Origin: JBCCXL01 sp039191605
GTDB lineage: Bacteria > Acidobacteriota > Thermoanaerobaculia > Multivoradales > JAHZIX01
DNA: 54,396 nucleotides
Direction of reading: 5' to 3'
Assembly: GCA_039191605.1 (NCBI GenBank)
Contig: JBCCXL010000026.1
Span: forward strand, 1 to 54,396
This document shows, in pieces, positions 45,457-54,253 of the stretch. The position numbers and the translations under genes are program-made. Below the pieces are notes generated by a model. The model was not told the DNA's origin. It did not search any database and saw only the letters and a list, made by a program, of their open reading frames with translations. The number at the start of each line of letters is the position of its first letter. The first letter of the stretch is position 1.

Positions 45457-45874
45457 GCGTCGGGGCTGGCCTCGAGGGTAGAGCAGCCGATCCCGTGAGG
45501 TAGGCCCTGTGAGGCACTCTTTGCCACCGGAAAGGCCGCAACCAGAAGTGCCTGGTCTGGCACCGTTGTAGACGAAGCTTGCTGTAGGCGAAGAATGTCG
45601 CAGGAAACGCTGCGGCGCTTCGTGTTGGAGATGAGATCAGTGATGGAGCCGCCATCGGGCGGACAGCGGATTTCCACTGCTTTGCCCCATGGTAACCTTG
45701 CACCATCCACTGAAATAGGCCAGGATCTGCTCCGAACCTTTCCGGCTCTTGATAAGCCGTTGATCTTTCATCGATTTCATCCGACTCGAGATTCGATCCC
45801 ACGCAAGGATTTCGACTTCACTTTGGAGCTGCCGAGCTCTGCCCTCCGGGCGGCCCACGGCAGGGAGACCGATC
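45457..45874. other. Intergenic region, no gene seen
   Basis: Frames here are short or are continuations of neighbouring ones. A small inverted repeat gtgcc-tggtct-ggcac (45548-45563) resembles the core of the REP-like element elsewhere in the window. The promoter of the outer-membrane protein gene must lie in the last part. Confidence 0.5.
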
Positions 45875-47596
45875 ATGATGTCCAACCAAATTCGTCCCCG
45901 TTCGCTGGCTCTTGCGCTGGCGCTCGTCCTCAGCCTGCTGGCGGCTCCGGTGCTGGAAGCGCATCAGTCGGCCTGTAAGGGCTACTCCAAGAACAAGCGC
46001 ATCGAGAAGCTCGGCGGCCCCAACGCCTTTGCCGCGCCGGTGAATACGGTCTCGGAGCTGCAGGAGCGTATCGAGACCCATCGCCCCGAGGTGGAGCACG
46101 TCCTCGAGGAAGCGGGCATCGCTCCGGAGCACATCCTGGCTTTCTTCGAAGCGGTGAAGGACGTCAAGAACGTCGAGGAAGGCTTGATCCAGAAGGGTGA
46201 CAAATTCGACTGGATGGCCTTCCGCTGGAAGGGCAAGGCGAAGATCGCCGAGAACCTCTGCTTCACCATCAAGGATCCGGAGCCGAGCTTTATCGTCAAG
46301 GTTCCGCGGACCGACCGCCTGATCGACGAGACGGTAACGGAGACCGAGACCCACGTCGTGACCGCCAGGACCTACGAGGCCGTGGTGTTCGACATTCCGA
46401 AGAAGTGCACCAACATCTCCGTGAGGACCGGGAGCACCGGGACCGCGACGATTTCGACCAAGGAAGAGGTCGAGGCTCCTCCGGCCCCGGCCCCGGTGGC
46501 TCAGCTCACGGCAGACCGCGACTGTGAGAAGGGCACCTGGAGCCTCGGCACCGCCGGCAGCGTGGGGGAGCTGGCGCTCACCGCCACCAACGTGGAGACC
46601 GGTGAGTCGAAGACCATCCCGCTGACCGAAGGTAGCTTCAGCGGTGCCGACTCGGCCGCTCTTCAGGACTACCGCTTCAGCCTCACCGCCACCAACGCCG
46701 ACGGCGTGAGCGCTACCGCCGAGACCGCCGTTGCCGGCTGCCCGAAGGCGGACCTCACCCTCGGCCCGCTGGCGGTGCTCTCCGGCGCCCCCATCACCGC
46801 GGAGATCGACGGTAACTGGGCTCCGGACGGTCTCGATGTCGGCGTCTTCGACCTCGACGGCAACAAGGTGCTGGAGATTCCCACCGGCGCTGCGCCGATC
46901 AGCGAGATCATTCGCATCGGCCAGGCCGGTCTCTACACCGCCCGTGGCACCGCGAAGAACGAGGACGGCGTCACCGCGACGGTGGGCCCGGTGGAGTTCG
47001 AGGTCGAGCCTCGTCTCGCCCTGCGCGGCTTCGCCGCCTTCGGGAACCCCACCAGCGATGACTTCTTCGCCTCCAACCAGCGTACTCCCACGCTGCAGGA
47101 GCGTCAGAAGTTCGCCCTCAGCGACGGCACCGGCTTCGGCGCCAGCCTCGAGTACCTGCTCACCCGCCGGGTGGGCATCGAGGGCGGCATTCTGCTGCTG
47201 CCCTTCGACTCGATGTTCACGCTGGACCTCAACGACGCCTGGGGCATGCAGAACCAGGACGTCGACTGGACCGCCTTCACCGCCGGCGTCAACTTCCACC
47301 TGACTCCGGACGCCCGGGGCGACGTCTACGTCGGCCCCTTCCTGGCCTTCGGCAGCTACGACGACACCACCTACAACGTCCTCGGTGAGACCTACAACCT
47401 GGACTTCGACGGCGGCACCGACTTCGGCCTGCAGCTGGGCTACGACTATCCCTTCTCCGAGGGGTCGCCCCTGCACTTCCACGCCGGCGCTCGCTACCTG
47501 CCGAGCTCCTCGGTGGAGGTCAAGGGTGCCCTGCAGGACTTCGAGATCGACGTCGATCCCACCATCCTCAGCCTGGGTCTGACCTACAAGTTCTGA
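45875..47596 (+). CDS. Outer-membrane beta-barrel protein with Ig-like middle region
   Basis: The 573-aa protein has a signal peptide (core LALALALVLSLLAAPVLEA), a region of ~150 residues rich in Lys/Glu, two or three Ig-like or cadherin-like beta modules (about 205-385) and a C-terminal ~180-residue barrel. The barrel strands alternate in the usual way (DVYVGPFLAFGSY, DFGLQLGYDYPF) and end in LGLTYKF, whose terminal Phe is the BAM recognition signal. It resembles OmpW/OprF-type barrels. AGGGAG precedes the tandem ATG start. A terminator follows 37 bp after the stop. Function: surface structure or binding, not known. Confidence 0.85.
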   Translation: MMSNQIRPRSLALALALVLSLLAAPVLEAHQSACKGYSKNKRIEKLGGPNAFAAPVNTVSELQERIETHRPEVEHVLEEAGIAPEHILAFFEAVKDVKNVEEGLIQKGDKFDWMAFRWKGKAKIAENLCFTIKDPEPSFIVKVPRTDRLIDETVTETETHVVTARTYEAVVFDIPKKCTNISVRTGSTGTATISTKEEVEAPPAPAPVAQLTADRDCEKGTWSLGTAGSVGELALTATNVETGESKTIPLTEGSFSGADSAALQDYRFSLTATNADGVSATAETAVAGCPKADLTLGPLAVLSGAPITAEIDGNWAPDGLDVGVFDLDGNKVLEIPTGAAPISEIIRIGQAGLYTARGTAKNEDGVTATVGPVEFEVEPRLALRGFAAFGNPTSDDFFASNQRTPTLQERQKFALSDGTGFGASLEYLLTRRVGIEGGILLLPFDSMFTLDLNDAWGMQNQDVDWTAFTAGVNFHLTPDARGDVYVGPFLAFGSYDDTTYNVLGETYNLDFDGGTDFGLQLGYDYPFSEGSPLHFHAGARYLPSSSVEVKGALQDFEIDVDPTILSLGLTYKF

Positions 47597-47632
47597 TCCC
47601 GTCCTGAGCTCAGGCCTCTCGAGGCCTGCCCA

Positions 47633-47674
47633 ACGCGCCGCGCGCCCCATCGGGCCGCGGCGCGTTTCTTTTTG
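47633..47674 (+). terminator. Rho-independent terminator of the barrel protein gene
   Basis: A 10-bp perfect GC stem (acgcgccgcg / cgcggcgcgt) with a 13-nt loop is followed by ttctttttg. Confidence 0.88.
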
Positions 47675-47683
47675 CGGGGATGG

Positions 47684-47816
47684 GTAAGTTCCCCGAGGAC
47701 GGTGCCAGGTAAGTTCCCCGAGGACGGTGCCAGGTAAGTTCCCCGAGAACGGTGCCAGGTAAGTTCCCCGAGAACGGTGCCAGGTAAGTTCCCTCCCAGT
47801 TAAGTTCCTTGGCACC
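47684..47816 (+). repeat. 25-bp direct repeat array of the REP-like element
   Basis: The unit ggtgccaggtaagttcccc plus a 6-bp tail (gaggac or gagaac) recurs with exact 25-bp spacing (ggtgcc at 47701, 47726, 47751 and 47776). A partial unit precedes it, and a final unit ends in ggaac-like sequence and tggcacc (47810-47816), inverted relative to the rest. The 19-bp core is the reverse complement of the repeat in sbcC. There are no unique spacers, so it is not a CRISPR. Confidence 0.9.
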
Positions 47817-48200
47817 CTCGAGAAGGGAATCGCAAAGGGTGGCACAGGCCTGTCACCGAGCTTGGGGCTTGTGCCGATGGGCGTTCATATAGCTATGTGA
47901 CAATATTCGCGGCGACAGGGCAGAGATTTCCAGGTCTGTCCCGGGATTCCCCGGTGCCGCACTCCTGCGACGACGGCCCCCTGTCGGGGCTGCCTGCTCA
48001 CCCTGTTTTTCTATCCGCGCTTCGAACTGCTTGGACGACCCCCTTTCGACGCCATCGTCGCCAACCCCAGCGTCATCTCCCGCGCCCTGAGGCGCGATCT
48101 TCGGGAGACCGCTGTCGAGCCCTCAAAGCCCTGTTCGCGTCAGGGCGGGGCATCAATTCTTCTCTGATCCCCTGCTGAGAGACTGAAAGGAAGCTTCATC

Positions 48201-51200
48201 ATGCTGACCTTCGCCCGCGGCCTCGCGCTGCTAGTCGCCACTCTGGTATTCGTGGCCCCCGCTTCGGCCCAATATCTCCGCATCTACTATCCGGACATCG
48301 AGCAGGGCTCGTCCACCGTTCTGGTGGCCCCCACCGGGGAGGCGATGATCATCGATGCCGGCTCCGCTCTGGAGCCCTCGGACGACGATGTCGTGGCCTT
48401 CGTGCTGGATCTCAAGGATGCCGGCATCATCACCAGCCTGGATTACGTGGTCGCCACTCACTACGACGAAGATCACATCGGCCGCCTGGAGGAGATCCTC
48501 TTCCTCGCAGGCGTCTCGCCCAGCGTGGTGACCTACGATCGCGGCGCCTTCTTCCAGACCCCGGGCTCCTTTGCCTACTCGGATTATTCTTTCGCCGCAG
48601 GCCTCAACAACCGCACCACCATCACCCCGGGCACGAACATTTCCCTCGGCGGCGGCGTGACCGTCGAGGCCTACGTGGTCAACGGTGATCTGCGGGGCGG
48701 ATCCTCGGTGACCATCACCTCCTCCAGCCAGTTCGAGAACTCCGCCTCCGTCGGTTTGGTGATTCGCTTCGGCAACTTCGACGTGTGGATCGGCGGCGAT
48801 CTCACCGGCGAGCCCTCCACCGGGGTGGTCGATGTCGAGACCCCCGTCGGCCCCCTGGCCTGGGATGTGGACATCTACACCCTCAATCACCACGGCAGCC
48901 GCACCAGCTCCAACTCCAGCTTCCTCGCCCAGCTCAAGGCCGAGGTCGGCATCAACCAGAACTCCGCCGGCAATAACTTCGGTCACCCGAACCTCGACGT
49001 GGTGAACCGCTTCAAGGGCACCAACGACACCTTCGGCAACGCCCCCCGCTTCTACCAGCAGAACCCCGGCAACCCCACCGACACCCGCTCCGACGACACC
49101 CTTGCCACCGCCATCGCCGATCCCGACGATGTCGACGAGGCCGTCGGCCTGCCGGGTACCATCACCGTGATCACCGACGGCGACAGCTACCAGATCTTCG
49201 CCCCGGAGATCGCCCCGGTGAAGCTGCCCGCCGACAGCGGCCCCGGCACCCTGGCGGACTTCCCGCCGACGATCCAGGACATTACCCGCTCCCCGTGGGT
49301 GCCGCTGGCCACCGAGTCCGTCACCGTCACCGCCGAGATTCGCGACGAGACCACCTTCACCGCCGAAATCCAGTGGGACCTCGACGGCGTCGCCCAGACC
49401 CCCGTCGCCATGACCTCCATCGGCAGCAACCTCTACGAGGGCACCATCCCCGCCCTCACCGACGGCTCTCGGGTGGATTACCGAGTAGTGGCCACCGACT
49501 CTGGCACCCAGGTCGGCAAGAGCTTTACCCAGGGCTACTTCTCCGGCATCACCCCGGTCTCCACCCTCCAGGTGGTGGACGTCGACGGCGTGCTGACCAC
49601 CAAGGGCTATGCCGCCCGGGTGGAGATCGACATTACCGCCGAGCCCGGCGTGTACTCCGGCTTCGTCTCCCAAATCTGGGGTGAAGACTCCACCGGCGGT
49701 CTGCAGATTTTCGATCGAGTGCTGCTGCCGATCAACCGCGACGACGTGGTGCAATTCGTCGGTGAGGTGGAGCAATTCTCCGGCATCACCGAGCTCAATA
49801 TTTCCCAGGCCTTCGGCAACTATGGCTACACCTTTCAGAGCGCCGGCAGCGGCGTCACCCCGCAGGTGATCACCGCTTCGCAGGTGGGGGAGAGCCTCGA
49901 GGGGCAGCTAGTGCGGGTCAATGGGGTAGAGGTGACCTCCGGCACCATTGCCGAGAGCGGCAGCTCCAACCTCACCGTCAGCCCCGACGGCGGCACCACG
50001 ACCTTCACCGTGCGCGTCGATAGCGATACCGACATTCCCGGCTCCGCCACCCCCACCCAGGCCTTCGACGTCATCGGCATCGTTTCCCAATTCGATTCCA
50101 CCTTCCCCTACACCTTCGGCTACCAGATCCTGCCCCGCGGCCGCGCCGACCTGCTCTCCGACGAGATCAACCTGCCGGCCCTGCTGATCCACGAGATCCA
50201 CGCCGATCCGGATTCTTCCGGCGGCGACGCCAACGGCGACGGCTCCGTGAGCTCCACCCAGGATGAGTTCATCGAGTTTGTGAACCCCAACTACGACGAT
50301 CTGGACATCTCCGGCTGGACCGTCGCCGACGCGATCCAGGTGCGCCACACCTTCGCCAACGGCACCGTGGTGCCGGCCCGCGACGCCGTGGTGCTCTTCT
50401 CCGGCGGCACCCCCACCGGTGACTTCGGCACCGCCGGCGCCAACGGTCTGGTCTTCACCGCCTCCACCGGCCGCCTGGCCCTCAACAACAGCGGCGACAC
50501 CGTCACCCTGCGGGATGACCTCGGCGCCCTGGTGCAGGAGGTGACCTACGGCTCCGAGGGCGGCGATAACCAGTCGCTCACCCGCAACCCGGACTTCGCC
50601 AACGGCCTGCTGGAGAAGCACCTCACCGTCGCCTCCGGCGTGCGCTACTCCCCGGGCACCGGCTCCGACGGTTCCTACTTCCGAGTCCCCGCCGGCGTGG
50701 TGCTCCTCACGGAGGTGCTCTACGACGCCGACGGCTCGGATAACGGCTTCGAGTGGGTGGAGCTGCACAACGCCGGCACCGTGCCGGTGGATCTCTCCAC
50801 CATGAGCCTCGGCGCTGGTGGCAGCAACTACACCACCAGCCAGTGGCAGCTCGAAGGCAGCCTCGCCGCCGGGGCCGTTGTCGTCGTCGGCGGACCGAAC
50901 TCCGACGCCACGAACGGCAACCCGGTGATCGATTACGAGGCCAACTTCAGCCCCGATCTGCAGAACTCCGGATCCACCGCCGACGGCGTGGCCCTCTTCA
51001 ACCTGCGGGTCTCTCGGGTCGACGCCACCACCGTTCCGGTGGACGCGGTGATCTACGGCACCAACAACAGCAACAACCTGATCGACGAGACCGGCTCCGC
51101 CAACGCGCCGGAAGTCGGCGACGCCAGCGGCGGTGAGAGCATCGAGCGCACCGACGTCGCCGGCAACTGGCAGATCCAGGCCACTCCGAGCCCGGGCTCC

Positions 51201-51758
51201 TTCGCTGGTTCCAGCGGTCCGGGCCCCGGTCCGGGCACCCCGAACCTGGTGCTCTCGGAGGTCTTCTATGACGCCTCCGGCGGCGACAACGGCCTCGAGT
51301 GGATCGAGATCCACAACGCCGGCACCTCGTCGGTAGACCTCTCCGGCTGGAGCCTCGGCGCCGGCGGGAGCGACTACACCTACAGCACCACCCAGCTCTC
51401 CGGCACCATCGCCGCGGGCGCGGTGTTCGTGGTTGGCGGCCCGACCTCCCACTCGAGCAACGGCAGCCCCTCCTTCGACCTCACCCTGAACTTCAGCCCG
51501 GACCTCCAAAACTCCGGCTCCACCGCCGACGGCGTCGCCCTCTTCGACGTGCCCGCCGTCTCCATCACCTCCTCCACCGTGCCGGTAGACGCTGTCGTCT
51601 ACGGCAGCAACAACAACAGCAACCTGATCGACGAGACCGGCTCCGCCAACGCCCCCGAAGTGGGCGATGCCTCGGCCGGGTCCTCCATCGAGCGGACTAC
51701 CGTCGCCGGCGCCTGGCAGATCCAGTCCAGCCCGACGCCGGGGACCTCGCCTCTGTGA
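48201..51758 (+). CDS. Secreted MBL-fold / OB-like / triple lamin-tail domain protein
   Basis: The 1185-aa precursor has a signal peptide (cleaved near ASA-Q, residue ~24). Next is a ComEC-like metallo-beta-lactamase domain (about 25-330) with STVLVAPTGEAMIIDAG, the HYDEDHIG zinc motif, IGGDLTG and NHHGSRTSSN. Then come a beta-sandwich linker (about 350-450), an OB-fold-like region (about 455-650) and three lamin-tail domains (about 660-760, 830-920 and 1015-1105; motifs LLIHEIHADP, LLTEVLYDADG and LVLSEVFYDASG). The second and third lamin-tail units are close duplicates. An extracellular phosphodiesterase or nuclease is inferred. AAGGA precedes the ATG. A strong terminator follows. Confidence 0.85.
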   Translation: MLTFARGLALLVATLVFVAPASAQYLRIYYPDIEQGSSTVLVAPTGEAMIIDAGSALEPSDDDVVAFVLDLKDAGIITSLDYVVATHYDEDHIGRLEEILFLAGVSPSVVTYDRGAFFQTPGSFAYSDYSFAAGLNNRTTITPGTNISLGGGVTVEAYVVNGDLRGGSSVTITSSSQFENSASVGLVIRFGNFDVWIGGDLTGEPSTGVVDVETPVGPLAWDVDIYTLNHHGSRTSSNSSFLAQLKAEVGINQNSAGNNFGHPNLDVVNRFKGTNDTFGNAPRFYQQNPGNPTDTRSDDTLATAIADPDDVDEAVGLPGTITVITDGDSYQIFAPEIAPVKLPADSGPGTLADFPPTIQDITRSPWVPLATESVTVTAEIRDETTFTAEIQWDLDGVAQTPVAMTSIGSNLYEGTIPALTDGSRVDYRVVATDSGTQVGKSFTQGYFSGITPVSTLQVVDVDGVLTTKGYAARVEIDITAEPGVYSGFVSQIWGEDSTGGLQIFDRVLLPINRDDVVQFVGEVEQFSGITELNISQAFGNYGYTFQSAGSGVTPQVITASQVGESLEGQLVRVNGVEVTSGTIAESGSSNLTVSPDGGTTTFTVRVDSDTDIPGSATPTQAFDVIGIVSQFDSTFPYTFGYQILPRGRADLLSDEINLPALLIHEIHADPDSSGGDANGDGSVSSTQDEFIEFVNPNYDDLDISGWTVADAIQVRHTFANGTVVPARDAVVLFSGGTPTGDFGTAGANGLVFTASTGRLALNNSGDTVTLRDDLGALVQEVTYGSEGGDNQSLTRNPDFANGLLEKHLTVASGVRYSPGTGSDGSYFRVPAGVVLLTEVLYDADGSDNGFEWVELHNAGTVPVDLSTMSLGAGGSNYTTSQWQLEGSLAAGAVVVVGGPNSDATNGNPVIDYEANFSPDLQNSGSTADGVALFNLRVSRVDATTVPVDAVIYGTNNSNNLIDETGSANAPEVGDASGGESIERTDVAGNWQIQATPSPGSFAGSSGPGPGPGTPNLVLSEVFYDASGGDNGLEWIEIHNAGTSSVDLSGWSLGAGGSDYTYSTTQLSGTIAAGAVFVVGGPTSHSSNGSPSFDLTLNFSPDLQNSGSTADGVALFDVPAVSITSSTVPVDAVVYGSNNNSNLIDETGSANAPEVGDASAGSSIERTTVAGAWQIQSSPTPGTSPL

Positions 51759-51802
51759 TGTCTCTGTGATGAGCTGCGCTAGGTTCGAACCCTAGTGAGA
51801 CG

Positions 51803-51835
51803 AAAACCCCCGGCGAAAGCCGGGGGTTTTGCTTT
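51803..51835 (+). terminator. Rho-independent terminator of the MBL/lamin-tail gene
   Basis: A 12-bp perfect stem (aaaacccccggc / gccgggggtttt) is closed by a GAAA tetraloop. It lies 44 bp after the stop. Confidence 0.93.
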
Positions 51836-51947
51836 GGGGGGCGAAGTAGGCCTTGCGGCTCCAAGGGATTTTCTTCTGCTACTCTTTTTTCGCCGACACC
51901 ATTCCTAGCGCTACTCTTTCACGGTCTATTTCCAGGGTGATGACACG

Positions 51948-52682
51948 ATGCGTATTTTCCAGCTCGTTCTTTCCAGCATCTTGCTCTTCCTCTTTGCTGT
52001 GCCCGCTGTTGGGGAGATTCCTCTTCAGCTGTTCACCCAGAACGGTTTCGAGAGTCATGGTTTTCCAGACTGGGTGGATGCTCGCCTTGCCGTCAACGCT
52101 GATAGGCAGCTGGAGACACAGCTCTTTCATGAGCTAGCTATCTCGCGGCTGGAGGATCTGCTCAGTGGCGAGCCAAACTCAGATGGCTGCCTCGAGGCGA
52201 CGGAGCACTACGTTTCCGAAGTCAACTCCCCTGATCGCAGCAGCCTGGCCAAGGCGGTGGCGGACTCCTCTTTGATCTTCAAGGGAAGAATCATCGATCG
52301 AGCCTTTGGTTTTCGCTGGTCCGAGCCCGGGCAGGTGCTGGAGGTCGAGGTGGTAGAAGAGTTACGCGGCGCCGCGAAGCACCCGCGTCATTTCGTCTTC
52401 GTACCCGTTGCTCGTTTCCCGGCAGGATCCTTTGAGATCTGCAAGACCGATGATCGCTATTCTCGACCTCCGGAAGTGGGGGAGGAGGTTGTCTTATTGG
52501 TAAGCAGCCGGCGGGATACAGGGGAGAAGCTGCTGCGGCATCAAGATGCGACGGAGATGGTCTTTCTCTACGCGGATGGAACCGTTGGGTATCCGATAGG
52601 TTGGGACCATTCCAGTTCGCCCGGGGAAACTCTTGTCCAGAAGAGCGACCTGTTGAGCTTCTTGTCGCGGTTACTTTCTTAG
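51948..52682 (+). CDS. Secreted protein of unknown function
   Basis: The 244-aa product has a signal peptide (MRIFQLVLSSILLFLFAVPAVGE). The mature part contains SSLAKAVADSSLIFKGRIIDRAFG, a VLEVEVVEELRGAAKHP strand and ICKTDDRYSRPPEVGEEVVLLVSS (in parts), the pattern of an OB-like beta-barrel domain such as NTR/TIMP; this fold call is tentative. Composition is lower in GC than the preceding gene. No ribosome-binding site better than GGGTGA is seen before the ATG at 51948. It begins the accessory patch at the right end. Confidence 0.65.
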   Translation: MRIFQLVLSSILLFLFAVPAVGEIPLQLFTQNGFESHGFPDWVDARLAVNADRQLETQLFHELAISRLEDLLSGEPNSDGCLEATEHYVSEVNSPDRSSLAKAVADSSLIFKGRIIDRAFGFRWSEPGQVLEVEVVEELRGAAKHPRHFVFVPVARFPAGSFEICKTDDRYSRPPEVGEEVVLLVSSRRDTGEKLLRHQDATEMVFLYADGTVGYPIGWDHSSSPGETLVQKSDLLSFLSRLLS

Positions 52683-52839
52683 AACTCAGCTACATAGTAG
52701 TAACCTGCAAAGTACTAGTGTCCAGAGCCGTTGATCACTCAGCAGAACGGGCTTGGGGATTCAACTATTGAGAATGACCTGTAAGACACGTTGACTCTGG
52801 CGGGGTCGAGGTGGGGCGGCCTACAGTGAGAAAGGGCGG

Positions 52840-53439
52840 CTAGAGCGAGGATATAGGGGTACTCGTGGAGGTAGTTCTTGGTGGGAATAGCTCCCAGTTA
52901 CTCTGTTCAAGGTGTCCGATGCTGCTGAGTAGAAGAAAAATTCCAAGTCCAAGAATTACCCAGTAAATAGATCCCCAAGTCTTTTTCGTCTGCTTGAATG
53001 CGCCTTTTGAATCATCATCGCTATAAGCAGGCTCTAGCCTAGAGCTGTCGAGCGAGGGTCTCAGGATATGAATCTTTTTAAAATACCGATGGCTTACTGT
53101 GATCTGATCTTGGCGACTCTTACAGTGACTATTGACAATTCCTCTGCCATAGACAGCTATACCGATGACGAACAGTGAAAGGAATATGCAAAGCAGTGGA
53201 GTCGTTTCTCCCAGTTTTACAAAGCCGACAGCACCAAGGGCGATGAGGGCTAGGTAGTTCGAGGTATTGATGCACTGAGATTCGAGGTGTTGCCGATCAG
53301 CTACCGAGTTCTCATAGAGACGCAATAGGATTTCAATCGTATCTGTGCACTGCTTCTCCATATCCTTGTCGGGTGCAAGGGGATTCTCCGAGGCTTGAGG
53401 TGCTTGAGGTGTTTGCTGTGCAGAGTCTGAACTCATCAT
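52840..53439 (-). CDS. Multi-pass membrane protein of unknown family
   Basis: The 199-aa, low-GC product has a hydrophilic Gln/Ser/Pro-rich start, a helical stretch (CTDTIEILLRLYENSVADRQHLESQ), two closely spaced membrane segments (about residues 62-80 and 83-101), a basic cytoplasmic loop and a third segment (about 157-177). This two-helix-hairpin layout resembles small membrane effectors such as SLATT domains, but I cannot assign it. It stands alone between a secreted protein and a truncated ATPase gene, in clearly foreign-looking sequence. Confidence 0.6.
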   Translation of the reverse strand: MMSSDSAQQTPQAPQASENPLAPDKDMEKQCTDTIEILLRLYENSVADRQHLESQCINTSNYLALIALGAVGFVKLGETTPLLCIFLSLFVIGIAVYGRGIVNSHCKSRQDQITVSHRYFKKIHILRPSLDSSRLEPAYSDDDSKGAFKQTKKTWGSIYWVILGLGIFLLLSSIGHLEQSNWELFPPRTTSTSTPISSL

Positions 53440-53628
53440 GGCTTGGAAAAACCTTTCAAGTGTTGCGATTCAAATGATGCGAAAGATGATTCGAAAGGCG
53501 GTGGTGATTCTAGACTAGCGTTGAACGATGCTGCGGGTCTATATTCGGCTGTAATTATGGAGGTAGCCTGGCTACGTATTCGCTACGATTGCACTTCTCA
53601 GAGAAGGAGCTCTCCTCGTGTATGGTAA

Positions 53629-53910
53629 GCCTTCGACAAGGCCATCGTTCGCGGCGACGCGGTGTTCTACGAGCTGCTCGACCACAAGAGCCATCTCGAA
53701 GGTGAGAGGGAGCACCTCGAAGGCTTCAAGGACGCGGATACCCAGCCGCCGCCGGAGGATCGCGACATTGCCCGCTCTCTCAAGCGCCGCCTGTTGGTGA
53801 GCCTAGATGGCGACGAATGGCGACTGCGGGTTCCGCTGATGCAGCATTGGCTGCGGGAGCGAGGGTTATTGATAGAGAGGCCTTCGCTACAATCAGAATT
53901 CCTCAGCTAA
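53629..53910 (+). pseudogene. C-terminal remnant of an ATPase-like protein
   Basis: The frame begins after a stop at 53626 and encodes about 93 residues, with VFYELLDHKSHLEG, then RLLVSLDGDEWRLRVPLMQHWLRERG at the end (in parts). A winged-helix tail with (R/W)xRVPLxxxWL is typical of the C-termini of large bacterial STAND/AAA ATPases. Neither a start region nor a P-loop is present, so it is a remnant. Its GC is high, and the switch to low GC at about 53.62 kb marks where the rest was lost. Confidence 0.5.
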
Positions 53911-54222
53911 GGAGCTTACCCACCGTTTGAGGCCGCCCCGCTGCCTCTTGTCCTTTCGTTATTCCACTTCGCTGCCCTGCCTCCTGGCTCCATCGCCGTG
54001 GTGGTGGTCTACGTCTGGGCTCACCCTCTGGGACGCTGGCTTTTCGCCGCGGCGGCGGTGCCGATGCCGGTAGCGTGGATGGCGCTGGGGGCGGGGAGTG
54101 GGGGAGAGGAATCAGCAAGAGGGTAGGATGGAGTTTGGTGGTGGTGCCGGTGCTCCACGTGGCGACTATCGCTGGCTTGTTGTTGGCAACCAGAGCGGCA
54201 AGCCTCTGGTCCTAGTGGGCCT
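53911..54222 (+). pseudogene. Decayed hydrophobic coding remnant
   Basis: From 53911 to a stop near 54125 one frame reads hydrophobic sequence (VVVVYVWAHPLGRWLFAAAAVPMPVAWMALG, in parts), and then further hydrophobic sequence (VVVPVLHVATIAGLLLATRAASLW) in another frame until about 54222. This looks like a membrane protein gene broken by a frameshift, but could be chance in GC-rich DNA. Confidence 0.3.
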
Positions 54223-54253
54223 CTCTCTGAGGGTCAAGAATCGATCCGATGGG

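Larger units (their letters stand above)
47597..48200. other. Intergenic region with terminator and repeat array
   Basis: This 604-bp gap holds a terminator and a 25-bp repeat array (separate entries), then about 380 bp without a supported gene before the MBL-fold protein. A 93-codon frame at 47897-48178 has no ribosome-binding site or recognisable motif. Confidence 0.6.

Noticed and set aside
47709..47790. Repeated caggtaagt, identical to the consensus eukaryotic 5' splice site
   Set aside because: The host is bacterial and the match follows simply from the repeat sequence; no intron features are present.
47684..47816. CRISPR array
   Set aside because: The 25-bp units are contiguous and there are no unique spacers or cas genes nearby.
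45818..47845. 675-codon open frame on the minus strand
   Set aside because: It lies antisense to the outer-membrane protein gene, which has a signal peptide and a barrel ending in Phe. The minus frame reads as Val/Glu/Gly-rich low-complexity sequence, a known effect of GC-rich codon use.
47897..48178. 93-codon frame before the MBL/lamin-tail gene
   Set aside because: There is no ribosome-binding site, signal peptide or known motif, and composition is that of intergenic DNA.
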